A DNA stretch of 64,000 bases, taken from positions 1 to 64,000 of the forward strand of contig JAYQTT010000015.1 of NCBI GenBank assembly GCA_038147495.1, in the 5' to 3' direction. A program made the position numbers and the translations under genes. Shown here piece by piece: positions 46,441 through 54,401 of this stretch (position 1 is its first letter; the number at the start of each line of letters is the position of its first letter). The notes under the pieces were generated by a model. The model saw only the letters and a program-made list of their open reading frames with translations. It was not told the DNA's origin and did no database searches. Source of the DNA: MED-G116 sp038147495 (lineage in GTDB: Bacteria; Pseudomonadota; Alphaproteobacteria; Puniceispirillales; Puniceispirillaceae).

Positions 46441-47722
46441 AATTACGCTCGTCACATGTCTGCTCTTTATAGCATTACTTGCCGGGTCCGTTTGGATCGG
46501 CTTGTCGCTGTTTGCGACCGGTTATGTATTGTTGGCGATCTTCAAACCGAACATACCGATGGACATTTTTTCCAGCGGTGTTATCTGGGGCTCAATCATC
46601 CCCACACCACTTCTGTCTTTACCGCTGTTCATCCTGATGAGTGAGGTCTTGGTCGCTGCTGGTCTGGGGCGGTCTCTTTTCTCCGGTCTTGCTCCATGGC
46701 TAGGGCGTTTTCCGGGAGGGCTCCTGCATATAAATGTTGTTGGCTCGGCTTTGTTTGCGGCGGTGTCCGGATCGTCTGCGGCTACCACAGCTATCGTTGG
46801 AAAAGTCAGTTTGCCTGAGCTGCAATCGCGGGGCTACGACCGGAAACTCTCGATAGGCTCGCTGGCGGGTGCCGGCACTCTTGGTTTTCTAATCCCACCC
46901 TCGATCATCATGATTATTTATGGTGTTGTAGCTGAGGTCTCCATTTTGGAGCTGTTTGTGGCGGGGGTGGTTCCAGGTCTGGCGCTTGCTGGACTCTATA
47001 TGACCTACATCGCTTTGCATCAAATTTTTACCGGTTCGCAACCGCAGCAAAACCGTCAAGATTGGAGTGCGCGAATTCGTGGTATAAGGGACATTGGTCC
47101 AATTATCGGTCTGATTGCTCTGATAATGGGATCACTCTATGGCGGATTGGCAAGCGTAACCGAACTGTCTGCCGTTGGTGTGCTGGGAGCGGTTCTTATT
47201 TCTATTGCTACGGGCCGTTTCTCTTTATCTGCGATGATACGAGCTGGAAGGCGTGCCGTGAGGACATCGGCCATGATTGGCTTGATCATAATTGGTGCGG
47301 CATTGCTGAATTCTGCCTTTGGATTTCTTGGGATCCCGAAGGCCATATCCGGTGAAATTGCGGAGCTGGGCTTGTCGCCCCTTTTGTTGATTGCGGTATT
47401 GCTGGTTTTCTACACAATCCTTGGCATGTTTCTCGATGGAACATCGATTATTGTTATGACCTTGCCGATCACGTTGCCGTTGGTGACCGCCGCTGGCTAT
47501 GACCCGATCTGGTTTGGCATTTTCATAGTTGTGGCGGTGGAGATTAGTCAGATCACACCCCCTATTGGCTTCAATTTATTTGTCATACAATCTCAGACAG
47601 GTGAGCCTATCGGAACGATTGCCCGTGCCGCATTGCCGTTTTTCTTTCTTTTACTTGCCTTCGCGCTATTGCTTAGCATCTTTCCGCAGCTTGCCCTTTG
47701 GTTGCCGGGGACTCTTAGATGA
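46433..47722 (+). CDS. TRAP transporter large permease (DctM type, module 2)
   Basis: A 429-residue inner-membrane protein. The start is the ATG at 46433 (MFEITLV), with GGAG seven bases upstream and an 8-base overlap with dctQ; the open frame runs 108 bases further up inside dctQ and is not used. FAAVSGSSAATTAIVGKV, GFLIPPSIIMIIYGVVAEV and the C-terminal ISQITPPIGFNLFVIQS mark the family. Overlaps the next gene by 4 bases. Confidence 0.9.
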   Translation: MFEITLVTCLLFIALLAGSVWIGLSLFATGYVLLAIFKPNIPMDIFSSGVIWGSIIPTPLLSLPLFILMSEVLVAAGLGRSLFSGLAPWLGRFPGGLLHINVVGSALFAAVSGSSAATTAIVGKVSLPELQSRGYDRKLSIGSLAGAGTLGFLIPPSIIMIIYGVVAEVSILELFVAGVVPGLALAGLYMTYIALHQIFTGSQPQQNRQDWSARIRGIRDIGPIIGLIALIMGSLYGGLASVTELSAVGVLGAVLISIATGRFSLSAMIRAGRRAVRTSAMIGLIIIGAALLNSAFGFLGIPKAISGEIAELGLSPLLLIAVLLVFYTILGMFLDGTSIIVMTLPITLPLVTAAGYDPIWFGIFIVVAVEISQITPPIGFNLFVIQSQTGEPIGTIARAALPFFFLLLAFALLLSIFPQLALWLPGTLR

Positions 47723-48435
47723 CAACCTTGCACGCGAAAATAGCCAAGAATATTCTCGAACAGATAAATGCGGGAGTTCTCAAAGTTGGTGGCCGGTTGC
47801 CGCCGGAAGAGGTTTTTGCGGCGGAGCTTGGTGTCAGTCGACAGACCCTAAGGCGGGCATTCGCAGATTTGGCGGCAGTTGGAGTCCTTAGAAGAAAAAA
47901 ACGCGCTGGAACTGTAATCATATCGGATCAGCCAAAACAGCTTTTCAGCATGGCAACAAATGACGTTAGTGAGCTGCTTAGCCTCGGACGCAATACCGAG
48001 TTCGAGATATTCGACACGAGAACAGTCCCGACAGAGGACATTGAGCAGCTCGATGGGTTAACCAGTGAAACAGGGCTTTGGTTGGAGGTATACGGCGCAC
48101 GGACAATGGCAAGTGCCAATCGACCTTTCAGTGTAAATCGTGTCTATGTTCCAGCCCGATACGCCGCTATAGAGCCTCTATTAAAAACCTGTAAGTCTTC
48201 TGTCTTTCAGATCATTGAAAAGACCTACAATGTCTCCGTTGGTCGCATTAGCCAATCCGTGCAGGCGATAGGCTGTCCCCGCACAGAAGCTGAAATTATG
48301 GGCCTCAGTTGTGGCGCTCCAGCGCTTCAGATTGAAGCTCAGCTTTTTCAACAAGACGGGGAGTTGATGGAAGTGTCGATAGCTACATTTGACCCTGGTC
48401 AGTTTTTGGTGAGAACCGATGTTGAGATCAGATAA
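47719..48435 (+). CDS. GntR-family regulator, UTRA type (HutC-like)
   Basis: A 238-residue regulator. The N-terminal winged helix contains AKNILEQINAGVLKVGGRLP and the recognition segment LGVSRQTLRRAFADL; from about residue 80 a UTRA effector-binding domain follows (FSVNRVYVPARYAAIEPLL). It is the last gene of module 2 and overlaps dctM, so it is probably autoregulated and acts on the palindrome at 41161-41174. It differs in class from the FCD-type regulator of module 1. Confidence 0.87.
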   Translation: MTTLHAKIAKNILEQINAGVLKVGGRLPPEEVFAAELGVSRQTLRRAFADLAAVGVLRRKKRAGTVIISDQPKQLFSMATNDVSELLSLGRNTEFEIFDTRTVPTEDIEQLDGLTSETGLWLEVYGARTMASANRPFSVNRVYVPARYAAIEPLLKTCKSSVFQIIEKTYNVSVGRISQSVQAIGCPRTEAEIMGLSCGAPALQIEAQLFQQDGELMEVSIATFDPGQFLVRTDVEIR

Positions 48436-48654
48436 TCTCTCGTCGAGTGTTTCGATCTGACCAATCAATTAAGAAAACTAATTTATCGTGTGCAGATTGG
48501 ATCGTGGTTTACATGACTGGTTCCGTATACATGATCACGGCAACGCACATGATTTGAAGCAGGTATATTGCTTATATTGTGTCGCAACAATTGCCAGCAA
48601 GCAGCACTGTGCTTTCGCATCAAGCGGTCAGAATAAGTGAAACAAGGGAAAGGA
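48436..48654. other. Intergenic region at the left edge of the island
   Basis: About 220 bases between the UTRA-type regulator and the left inverted repeat. No gene, tRNA or terminator is convincing. It marks the change from the conserved catabolic modules to AT-rich small-gene content. Confidence 0.4.
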
Positions 48655-48922
48655 TGGCGCACCCGAGAGGTGATTTTGCCACTGCGTTGACCTGTATTCT
48701 GTATAGATTCTGCCAATTCTCATTAGCGACGGCAAGTCCAATGTACGACCAATTGTACGACCGTAGTCGTGTTGGCGATGTTGCCCGGCAAAATGATTGG
48801 GCGGCGCGGCAATACATGTGACGGCAGCCATACAGACGGAGTGTTATGCCTAAAGTGTTATATAACAGATATAATAGACATTACACCTAGTGGCTTGCTT
48901 GCTTAGAAAAGGTCGGTATCGG
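48655..48922 (+). repeat. Left copy of a ~270-bp inverted repeat
   Basis: Matches the reverse complement of 53530-53816, with about ten substitutions and one 18-base gap. It includes the 23-bp motif at 48740-48762. It holds open frames in both directions that stay open in the other copy, but none has a clear ribosome site or known motif. No transposase or short terminal repeat is visible. Copies face each other 4.6 kb apart. Confidence 0.85.
48740..48762 (+). repeat. 23-bp motif with two GTACGACC-type units (copy 1)
   Basis: Contains TGTACGACC twice in direct orientation, separated by AAT. Reversed copies occur at 53709-53731 (identical) and, with two mismatches, at 55539-55561 directly before the integrase start. 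Candidate recombinase or accessory protein binding site. Confidence 0.7.
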
Positions 48923-48955
48923 CGAGTGTGTAATTGCCGTTTTTAGGCGCTATTT

Positions 48956-49258
48956 TCAGTCCTCTTTTCTGGCTGATATTTTCTCGCTGACCCGCTTCAA
49001 GACGTCCAAATAGCTCTCCTGAGGGCCAGATATGTCCTGCACTATCTCTTGGCGTGCTTTGCCCCAACCACGGTCCAACAGTGCCTGTGCGGCCGTACCA
49101 CGCACTCTATCGTCCCTGCCGTGTCGCATAAGCTCCACAAGCGTCTCAATAGCCTCGGTGGTGTAGGAACGCGCGAGATCAGCTACTCGGCATTCGTCTT
49201 TGGGACGTCCGCCCGGATTGCCAGAGTTGCCGGGTGTGAATTGACCCAATTGATGCAT
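48956..49258 (-). CDS. DUF5681-type small protein
   Basis: A 100-residue protein with the N-terminal pattern QFTPGNSGNPGGRPKD followed by a helical repeat segment (LARSYTTEAIETLVELMRHG). This pattern is common in DUF5681 proteins in prophages and mobile regions, some of which resemble phage small-terminase-like DNA-binding proteins. It is the first gene after the left repeat, which supports a mobile origin of the segment. Function unknown. Confidence 0.65.
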   Translation of the reverse strand: MHQLGQFTPGNSGNPGGRPKDECRVADLARSYTTEAIETLVELMRHGRDDRVRGTAAQALLDRGWGKARQEIVQDISGPQESYLDVLKRVSEKISARKED

Positions 49259-49373
49259 TGCGCCGAGAAAGTTCGGCGGAAATCATGAAACTGCCAATGC
49301 GGTATTCCGGCACCATCTCGCAGCTTCGCCTAGATGGATGCTGCAGACAACGGCCTCCACATCCATTACTGGA

Positions 49374-49688
49374 TTAATGCTGGATGAAAGGCTCTGGGAA
49401 GTTTGTGAAGAATTCATCCGAAATTGGCGTCATAACACCACTTTCAATAACCGCCCCGGCTTGCCTACGTGTTTCTGTAAGCTCTTCGTCAGAACCGAAA
49501 GCCTTCATCGCTTCAATGCTATCAAATTTGATAACAGAGATGAGTTTTGTTGGGTCTTCTCTTGTTGTCCCAGCAAACAGAAACTGCATACCCATTCCAG
49601 CCATTTTCTCTTTTTGCGAAAAAACCATCTCCTTCCAATGGTTGAAGCCCTTGGTGATTGTAATTTCGCCTTTAACGATTATCGCCAA
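49374..49688 (-). CDS. DUF3764-like small protein
   Basis: A 104-residue protein that looks like a one-domain dimeric alpha/beta barrel: GEITITKGFNHWKEMVFSQ at the start, FLFAGTTREDPTKLISVIKFDSIEAMKAF in the middle. Such domains are found in antibiotic biosynthesis monooxygenase-like and DUF3764 proteins. One of several similar small proteins in this island. Function not known. Confidence 0.6.
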   Translation of the reverse strand: MAIIVKGEITITKGFNHWKEMVFSQKEKMAGMGMQFLFAGTTREDPTKLISVIKFDSIEAMKAFGSDEELTETRRQAGAVIESGVMTPISDEFFTNFPEPFIQH

Positions 49689-50272
49689 TTTACTCTCCCT
49701 ACGTTGTCGATGCTCGAACCCATTCAGGTTGGATGCATAGCGTTACACACATCGAGAAGACTAACAAGGCGTGCGGCGTTCTATGCAAATCGTGGATCAA
49801 ACATTCCTCAAAAGGAAATTTATGTATGTGCGATCTCATCGATCTATCAAACCAAGCACATTTGGCGTAGTGGGTCCCCCATAGGGGGGACCCCACCCCA
49901 CCCACATTTTGTGCCAGCATTTAGTCTTATGAGCGCGAATAAGGCTCCATTTGCTCCACAACGGCTCGTTTAATCCAAACAATAAACCTCTCCACCACGA
50001 GATACCCTATGACTTCAAGCCCTATAGGCATCTTTGCATCGACAGATTACAGGATTTTGTTAATGCAAAGTTGCGGTCTACTCGGTGCTGGGGTTGTGCT
50101 TATCAAGTCAATCTAACAAATAAGCCAACACAATTAACTTTGACAAAGCGTGGCAAGAGTGCCATCGGATAGGAGTAAACAATTGTGGTTGGGCAACTGG
50201 TGCAATAAGCCACGACTTAAAAGCCTCCTCGGCTCTATTTTCTTTTAGATGTAACTGTTGCATGAGGACATG
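49689..50272. other. Intergenic region with a GC-rich hairpin
   Basis: About 580 bases without a supported gene between the DUF3764-like gene and the transporter. It contains the strong hairpin at 49872-49893 and otherwise AT-rich sequence with scattered stops. Short frames here lack ribosome sites. Confidence 0.5.
49872..49893. other. Strong GC-rich hairpin
   Basis: GGGTCCCCC (49872-49880), loop ATA, then GGGGGGACCC: a 9-bp nearly perfect stem in otherwise AT-rich DNA. It has no flanking T-run and no adjacent gene end in the right orientation. Its role is unknown; a repeat end, an RNA structure or an assembly scar are possible. Confidence 0.5.
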
Positions 50273-51151
50273 ATGCAAGGACTGCCGATGGGACTCAGCC
50301 GTGACGCCCTGTTGATCCTTTTAGCTGGGCTATGTTGGTCGATGTCAGGCATAGGTGTTCGTCTGATTGAGTCAGCGACCGTATGGCAAATAGTGCTGTA
50401 TCGCTCGATTAGCATGTCGGTCTTTCTGGGTGCCGTTGTTTTTTATATGACGCGCAGCAATCCGTTTGTTCTGGCATTGAGAAATGGTGTCTCCAGCTGG
50501 ATTTGCGGTTTTGCTCTCGTTCTATCATATGCAGCAGGTGTTTTTGCCTTGCAGACCACTTCGGTTGCCAACACACTTCTTTTGTTTTCAACGGCCCCAT
50601 TTCAAACCGCAATACTGGCACGCATTTTTCTCGGCGAAATTGTGCGTTGGCGAACGTGGACTGCGATCATCCTCTCTTTGACAGGCGTGTGGATAATGAT
50701 CAGTGGTCAGAGCGTTCAGAGTAATATTGTTGGTGATTTGGCTGCCCTTGCTGCGGCTTTTGGCTTTGCTGTGTTTGCAGTGGGTATACGCAATGGGCGA
50801 GATGGCGACATGATGCCAGCAGTGTTTTGGTCGGGCATTATGTCATTGCCAATTATGGCGCTACTGAGCGTTCTTGATAGTGGTTCGTTGAATGTTCAAC
50901 CAATGGATGCCGCAATAGCACTCGCCCTTGGAGTCATCCAAATGGGAATGGGGTTAGTGCTATTCACGATTGGGTCAAAGACTATGCCAGCTGCAAAGAT
51001 GACCTTGTTAGCATTGTCTGAGGTGTTTTTTGCGCCACTGTGGGTTTGGCTTTTTCTCGGGGAGATAATACCTTTTCAGACATTGTTCGGCGGAGCTGTT
51101 ATCTTGGCTGCAGTGATTTGGAATGCCAAGGAAACACAACCAACGGCATAA
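50273..51151 (+). CDS. EamA/DMT-family transporter
   Basis: A 292-residue inner-membrane protein with ten predicted helices in two EamA repeats. The start is the second of two ATGs (50273), five bases after GAGG. Motifs include LLAGLCWSMSGIGVRLIE and the second-repeat PLWVWLFLGEIIPFQTLFGGAVILAAV. Members export amino acids, drugs or metabolites; substrate unknown. No related gene lies nearby. Confidence 0.85.
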   Translation: MQGLPMGLSRDALLILLAGLCWSMSGIGVRLIESATVWQIVLYRSISMSVFLGAVVFYMTRSNPFVLALRNGVSSWICGFALVLSYAAGVFALQTTSVANTLLLFSTAPFQTAILARIFLGEIVRWRTWTAIILSLTGVWIMISGQSVQSNIVGDLAALAAAFGFAVFAVGIRNGRDGDMMPAVFWSGIMSLPIMALLSVLDSGSLNVQPMDAAIALALGVIQMGMGLVLFTIGSKTMPAAKMTLLALSEVFFAPLWVWLFLGEIIPFQTLFGGAVILAAVIWNAKETQPTA

Positions 51152-51183
51152 GTTTTTGCCAAAGTATCGCCCCCACTCATAAG

Positions 51184-51990
51184 TCACTCACCCTCAGCCT
51201 GTTTGAATGAGAGGCTAGGCATCACCAACCGTGTAGTAACCTTACCAACCATACTTTTGATTTCCATCCTCACTGGGACAAATAAATCTGGTTTGAGAGC
51301 GGCGACATAGACCACAACATCGTCAATTTTCTGATCTTCATTGCGCCAGCGCGATTTGATCCGGTGGCCACCAGTCGGTGTGCTTGTCACGCCACAACGC
51401 CACGTTTGGCCTTCAAAAGCAGTCGGCCTGTCGGATGCCAGAAATGTCTTGCCAAGGTCATGAAACGTAAGCGTCGCCGTTCTGAGTCCATCATATATGT
51501 TGTAAACACCGCCGCATTGTCCTGTTAGTCTCAAGTGGGAGAGAGCATTAAGCATAGCTGTCAAAGGGTCAATTGAGTTATCAATCTGTTGCGCTTGCAG
51601 TGGATAAACCTTTTTGAGATCAATCTCAGGTTGTCTGGTGGTGAAGACGGTGCTTTCACCCTTTTTCCAAACGGTAGAAGCCAACTTTCTTCTTTTCTTG
51701 TAGTCGCCCTCAATGATTAATGATTTGGGTTGGTATAGCCCACCGATTGCGTCTGCCTCGAGCTTCACTGACCCCCTGTATTTACGAAATGTATCGACCG
51801 CGCCAAGGGTGGTTGCGGTGCCGGCCATTGTAACCGTGCGATCACCAAACACCCAAGTTGCCGCCCCATAGGCAACTTTCACGTTTCCCCATTGCACTTC
51901 ATAGCTCAGAGCCAACTCCGAAGACGAGGCTTGCGCTGTTCCCAAGAACATACACGTTATGAAGATTGAGGCAAGACTTGTCTTTTTCAT
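51184..51990 (-). CDS. DUF3108-family periplasmic protein
   Basis: A 268-residue protein with a signal peptide (residues 1-21, cleavage after AQA). The mature part is beta-rich with ALSYEVQWGNVKVAYGAATW and a later LYQPKSLIIEGDYKKRRK, consistent with DUF3108 proteins of alphaproteobacteria. Function unknown; a role in envelope maintenance is only a guess. Confidence 0.7.
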   Translation of the reverse strand: MKKTSLASIFITCMFLGTAQASSSELALSYEVQWGNVKVAYGAATWVFGDRTVTMAGTATTLGAVDTFRKYRGSVKLEADAIGGLYQPKSLIIEGDYKKRRKLASTVWKKGESTVFTTRQPEIDLKKVYPLQAQQIDNSIDPLTAMLNALSHLRLTGQCGGVYNIYDGLRTATLTFHDLGKTFLASDRPTAFEGQTWRCGVTSTPTGGHRIKSRWRNEDQKIDDVVVYVAALKPDLFVPVRMEIKSMVGKVTTRLVMPSLSFKQAEGE

Positions 51991-52015
51991 CAGTGCAGAG
52001 CCTCTAACCAGTAGA

Positions 52016-52450
52016 TTAAATTTTGTTTTTGCTAAGCAATTGGCGAAGGTGATTTTTGGCTGCGTTATGCAAATCAGTGATACTTAAAAGTTCACAGATG
52101 TACTCATGATCATCCTTTATTCGAAGGTTTTGGCGATCTATTTCTATTGTGCTCGACTTGTCACCATCAGCTTCATACTTGTAGCTGCCTGGCGTTATTT
52201 TTCTTTGTTCAAAAAAATCATAGCTGACGTCGTCGTCATCAAAAACTGCCTTGCCGAGTTGTTTCCGATCTTTCGTCAACAAGAAGAATTTTGCAGCATT
52301 TCCATTAGCCTCACAGCTCAGGCCTGCCCCACCCACAAAAATCGCTGGCACGGGTGATATTTGCTTTTCTCTGTTGGTGGTGTCAGCCAATAATGGACCT
52401 GCAATCATCAGCAAGACGAAGGTGTTGAACAAAAAACGTACAACTGACAT
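52016..52450 (-). CDS. Exported hypothetical protein
   Basis: A 144-residue protein with an N-terminal signal sequence (MSVVRFLFNTFVLLMIAGPLLA) and a soluble acidic domain rich in aspartate (FDDDDVSYDFFEQ). One cysteine pair (C54 and C118 approximately) might form a disulfide. It is upstream of the DUF3108 gene on the same strand, with 25 bases between. No family recognised. Confidence 0.55.
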   Translation of the reverse strand: MSVVRFLFNTFVLLMIAGPLLADTTNREKQISPVPAIFVGGAGLSCEANGNAAKFFLLTKDRKQLGKAVFDDDDVSYDFFEQRKITPGSYKYEADGDKSSTIEIDRQNLRIKDDHEYICELLSITDLHNAAKNHLRQLLSKNKI

Positions 52451-52517
52451 CCGGTGACTCTAATCCAAGTAGGGCCTTGATTTTCTCATTTTGTGACTCG
52501 GTTGTTCTAGCTGGTAT

Positions 52518-52784
52518 CTAGTTCACGTAAAGTTCCGACACGGTGGACTCGAGTATGTGTCCCGACTCTGCGATTTCCGCACCGTTTGCCCCCATAAACT
52601 TTTGCATATGCTCCTCGCTCAGAGCGCTGAGAATTACGCAAACCTTTTGCTCATTGTCAGGTGCGTGACCGTGATACACTTCATAGATACCAGCAGCACG
52701 CGCGATCGGCTGATGCTTATAAAAAGCCTGCTCCCAATCCGCAAAACTATTTCGTATGTCAAATCTCAAAACTGCAGTGACCAT
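52518..52784 (-). CDS. Small alpha/beta-barrel-like protein
   Basis: An 88-residue protein, MVTAVLRFDIRNSFADWEQAF then VCVILSALSEEHMQKFM, with the strand-helix-strand order of dimeric alpha/beta barrel (ABM-like) domains. It resembles the DUF3764-like protein at 49374 in type, though not clearly in sequence. GGGAGGG upstream supports the ATG. Function unknown. Confidence 0.55.
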   Translation of the reverse strand: MVTAVLRFDIRNSFADWEQAFYKHQPIARAAGIYEVYHGHAPDNEQKVCVILSALSEEHMQKFMGANGAEIAESGHILESTVSELYVN

Positions 52785-53011
52785 AATTCCCTCCCTTTAG
52801 TTAACCGTGCCACAAAACAAACCCAGTGTATAGTTTGGCCTGATTGAATGAGCGCAACTGTCAGAGACGAAGAGTTTGCAACACCAATCAAAAACCCCAT
52901 TGACCATCGGTAACACCAACTTCAAACGGCCGCCCGCTATCATGTCACACTTTGGACATCATATTGTTTCATTCAGGTCTCGCCGCGTTACGCCCCCTTT
53001 CGCGAGTTTGG

Positions 53012-53386
53012 TTAGTCAACTTCCATTGTGATTTGGCAATGTGAGAGTTTAGAAAAACGGTAATCAGCAAACTTGTTATAAAGAAATTGACTGACTTTGT
53101 AGGCTAATGGCAAGTCCATAAACTTCACCAACACGAACCATCTGTATTGAGGAAGTTGCTGCCAAATCAGGATAAATGCTGCAACGCCAACATGCCACTG
53201 CCCATTCGCATCTAAAGCATGTAACCGACGCAATGCGAATTGCTGACTGACGCCCAGTGTCTCGATGAGCTTTGGTTCACTAGCTACATCTTGCCATTGG
53301 ATGGTGCGTGGGCGCGCCAGCCGCCTGTAATGCTCTATTTCTCTGCTACACAACCCACATTTTCCATCGAAAAAAACTGTGATCAT
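53012..53386 (-). CDS. DCC-family thiol-disulfide oxidoreductase-like protein (DUF393)
   Basis: A 124-residue protein starting MITVFFDGKCGLCSREI; the DxxCxxC motif is D7, C10 and C13. It continues with AFILIWQQLPQYRWFV and the C-terminal YNKFADYRFSKLS, as in DUF393. Members are predicted thioredoxin-like redox proteins of unknown partner. Orphan in the island. Confidence 0.75.
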   Translation of the reverse strand: MITVFFDGKCGLCSREIEHYRRLARPRTIQWQDVASEPKLIETLGVSQQFALRRLHALDANGQWHVGVAAFILIWQQLPQYRWFVLVKFMDLPLAYKVSQFLYNKFADYRFSKLSHCQITMEVD

Positions 53387-53529
53387 AAACTTTACTCATA
53401 AGAAAATGGCTTGTGATTGATAACCTAGCTCTCAGACAACGTCAGACCTCGTTCACGCGAGGTGGGTATTTCACTGTGTATAAAGAAGGGCAACCTATTG
53501 TCGCACCCCTTGTCACTAAATTGCCGCAG

Positions 53530-53816
53530 GCCGACAACGACCTTCTCCAAGCAAGCCAGCCACTTGGTGTAATGTCTATTATATCTGTTATATGACACTT
53601 TAGGCATAACACTCCGTCTGTGTGGCTGCCGTCACATATATTGCCGCGCCGCCCGATCATTTTGCCGGGGGGCATCGCTCCACCGGGCAACATCGCCAAC
53701 ACGACTACGGTCGTACAATTGGTCGTACATTGGACTTGCCGTCGCTAATGAGAATTGGCAGAATCTATACAGAATACAGGTCAACGCAGTGGCAAAATCA
53801 CCTCTCGGGTGCGCCA
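53530..53816 (-). repeat. Right copy of a ~270-bp inverted repeat
   Basis: Reverse complement of 48655-48922 apart from about ten substitutions and an 18-base insertion near 53665-53690, which keeps reading frames open in both directions. It carries the 23-bp motif at 53709-53731. The right end runs into the unrelated start of a following region. No transposase is adjacent. Confidence 0.85.
53709..53731 (-). repeat. 23-bp motif (copy 2)
   Basis: GGTCGTACAATTGGTCGTACATT on the plus strand would exceed the quoted limit, so only key units are given: two TGGTCGTACA-like units in direct order, here on the plus strand, 12 bases apart. Identical to copy 1 reversed; two mismatches to copy 3. Confidence 0.7.
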
Positions 53817-53910
53817 CTCCTCGCATCGATACCCGCAGAAAGCATAGCGTTTTGGCCTGTTCGCATCCCCAGCCACACTCTGACTAGGGATGGTTTTCAT
53901 TTCATAGACA

Positions 53911-54291
53911 TCAGAGCTTGGCTGTCACTCTGCCGGCCATGGTGATCAATGGGCTGTATTTCTCGAACAGCCCGAAGAATTCATTGATCCGGCCCCAACT
54001 TTGACCCAGTTCAACATGCTTTCCAAAGTGCTCGTCGTCTTTGTGAACTTCGTTAACAGTATAAACGACGTTCCCTGTTGTCCCTTTTGACGGGTCCATC
54101 ATGTCGTTTAGCTCAGCCGCTTTAGACACATAATATTCCAGTGTGTGAAGCTTCCCCTCCTCACCTGTCAAAGAGTGTGTTTCTTCCATCCAAGCAGCGT
54201 GCGAAGAAATCAGATCATCTACAGCTGCTACGTCCGCATCTGGTACACGCATTGTAAAACCGAAAGCGGTATGTCCAACGTCAAAACTCAT
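53911..54291 (-). CDS. Uncharacterised small protein, possible dimeric barrel
   Basis: A 126-residue protein from the ATG at 54291 (MSFDVGHTAFGFTMRV); an earlier ATG at 54345 has no ribosome site. Acidic and helix-rich, with HTLEYYVSKAAELNDMMDPSKG and VVYTVNEVHKD. It resembles small ligand-binding or ABM-like proteins only loosely. It lies between the right inverted repeat and the integrase. Confidence 0.5.
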   Translation of the reverse strand: MSFDVGHTAFGFTMRVPDADVAAVDDLISSHAAWMEETHSLTGEEGKLHTLEYYVSKAAELNDMMDPSKGTTGNVVYTVNEVHKDDEHFGKHVELGQSWGRINEFFGLFEKYSPLITMAGRVTAKL

Positions 54292-54401
54292 TCTCGTTTC
54301 CCTCATTTTTCTACTCGTTTCGTACAATATGAGCATGACAGACATTTGAAGGGGATAACAGGCTGTTCTGAAATAAATGCGTGCAAGCTAGATGACGTTC
54401 A

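Noticed and set aside
48655..53816. Classical IS element or composite transposon
   Set aside because: No transposase gene, no target-site duplication and no typical short terminal repeats were seen.
53806..53820. GGGTGCGCCA near the right repeat end as a tRNA 3' acceptor half
   Set aside because: No T arm or matching stem upstream; does not complete the truncated tRNA-Arg.
53622..53945. 107-codon plus-strand frame across the right repeat
   Set aside because: Starts inside the repeat, ends in unrelated sequence and has no ribosome site; treated as a repeat property.
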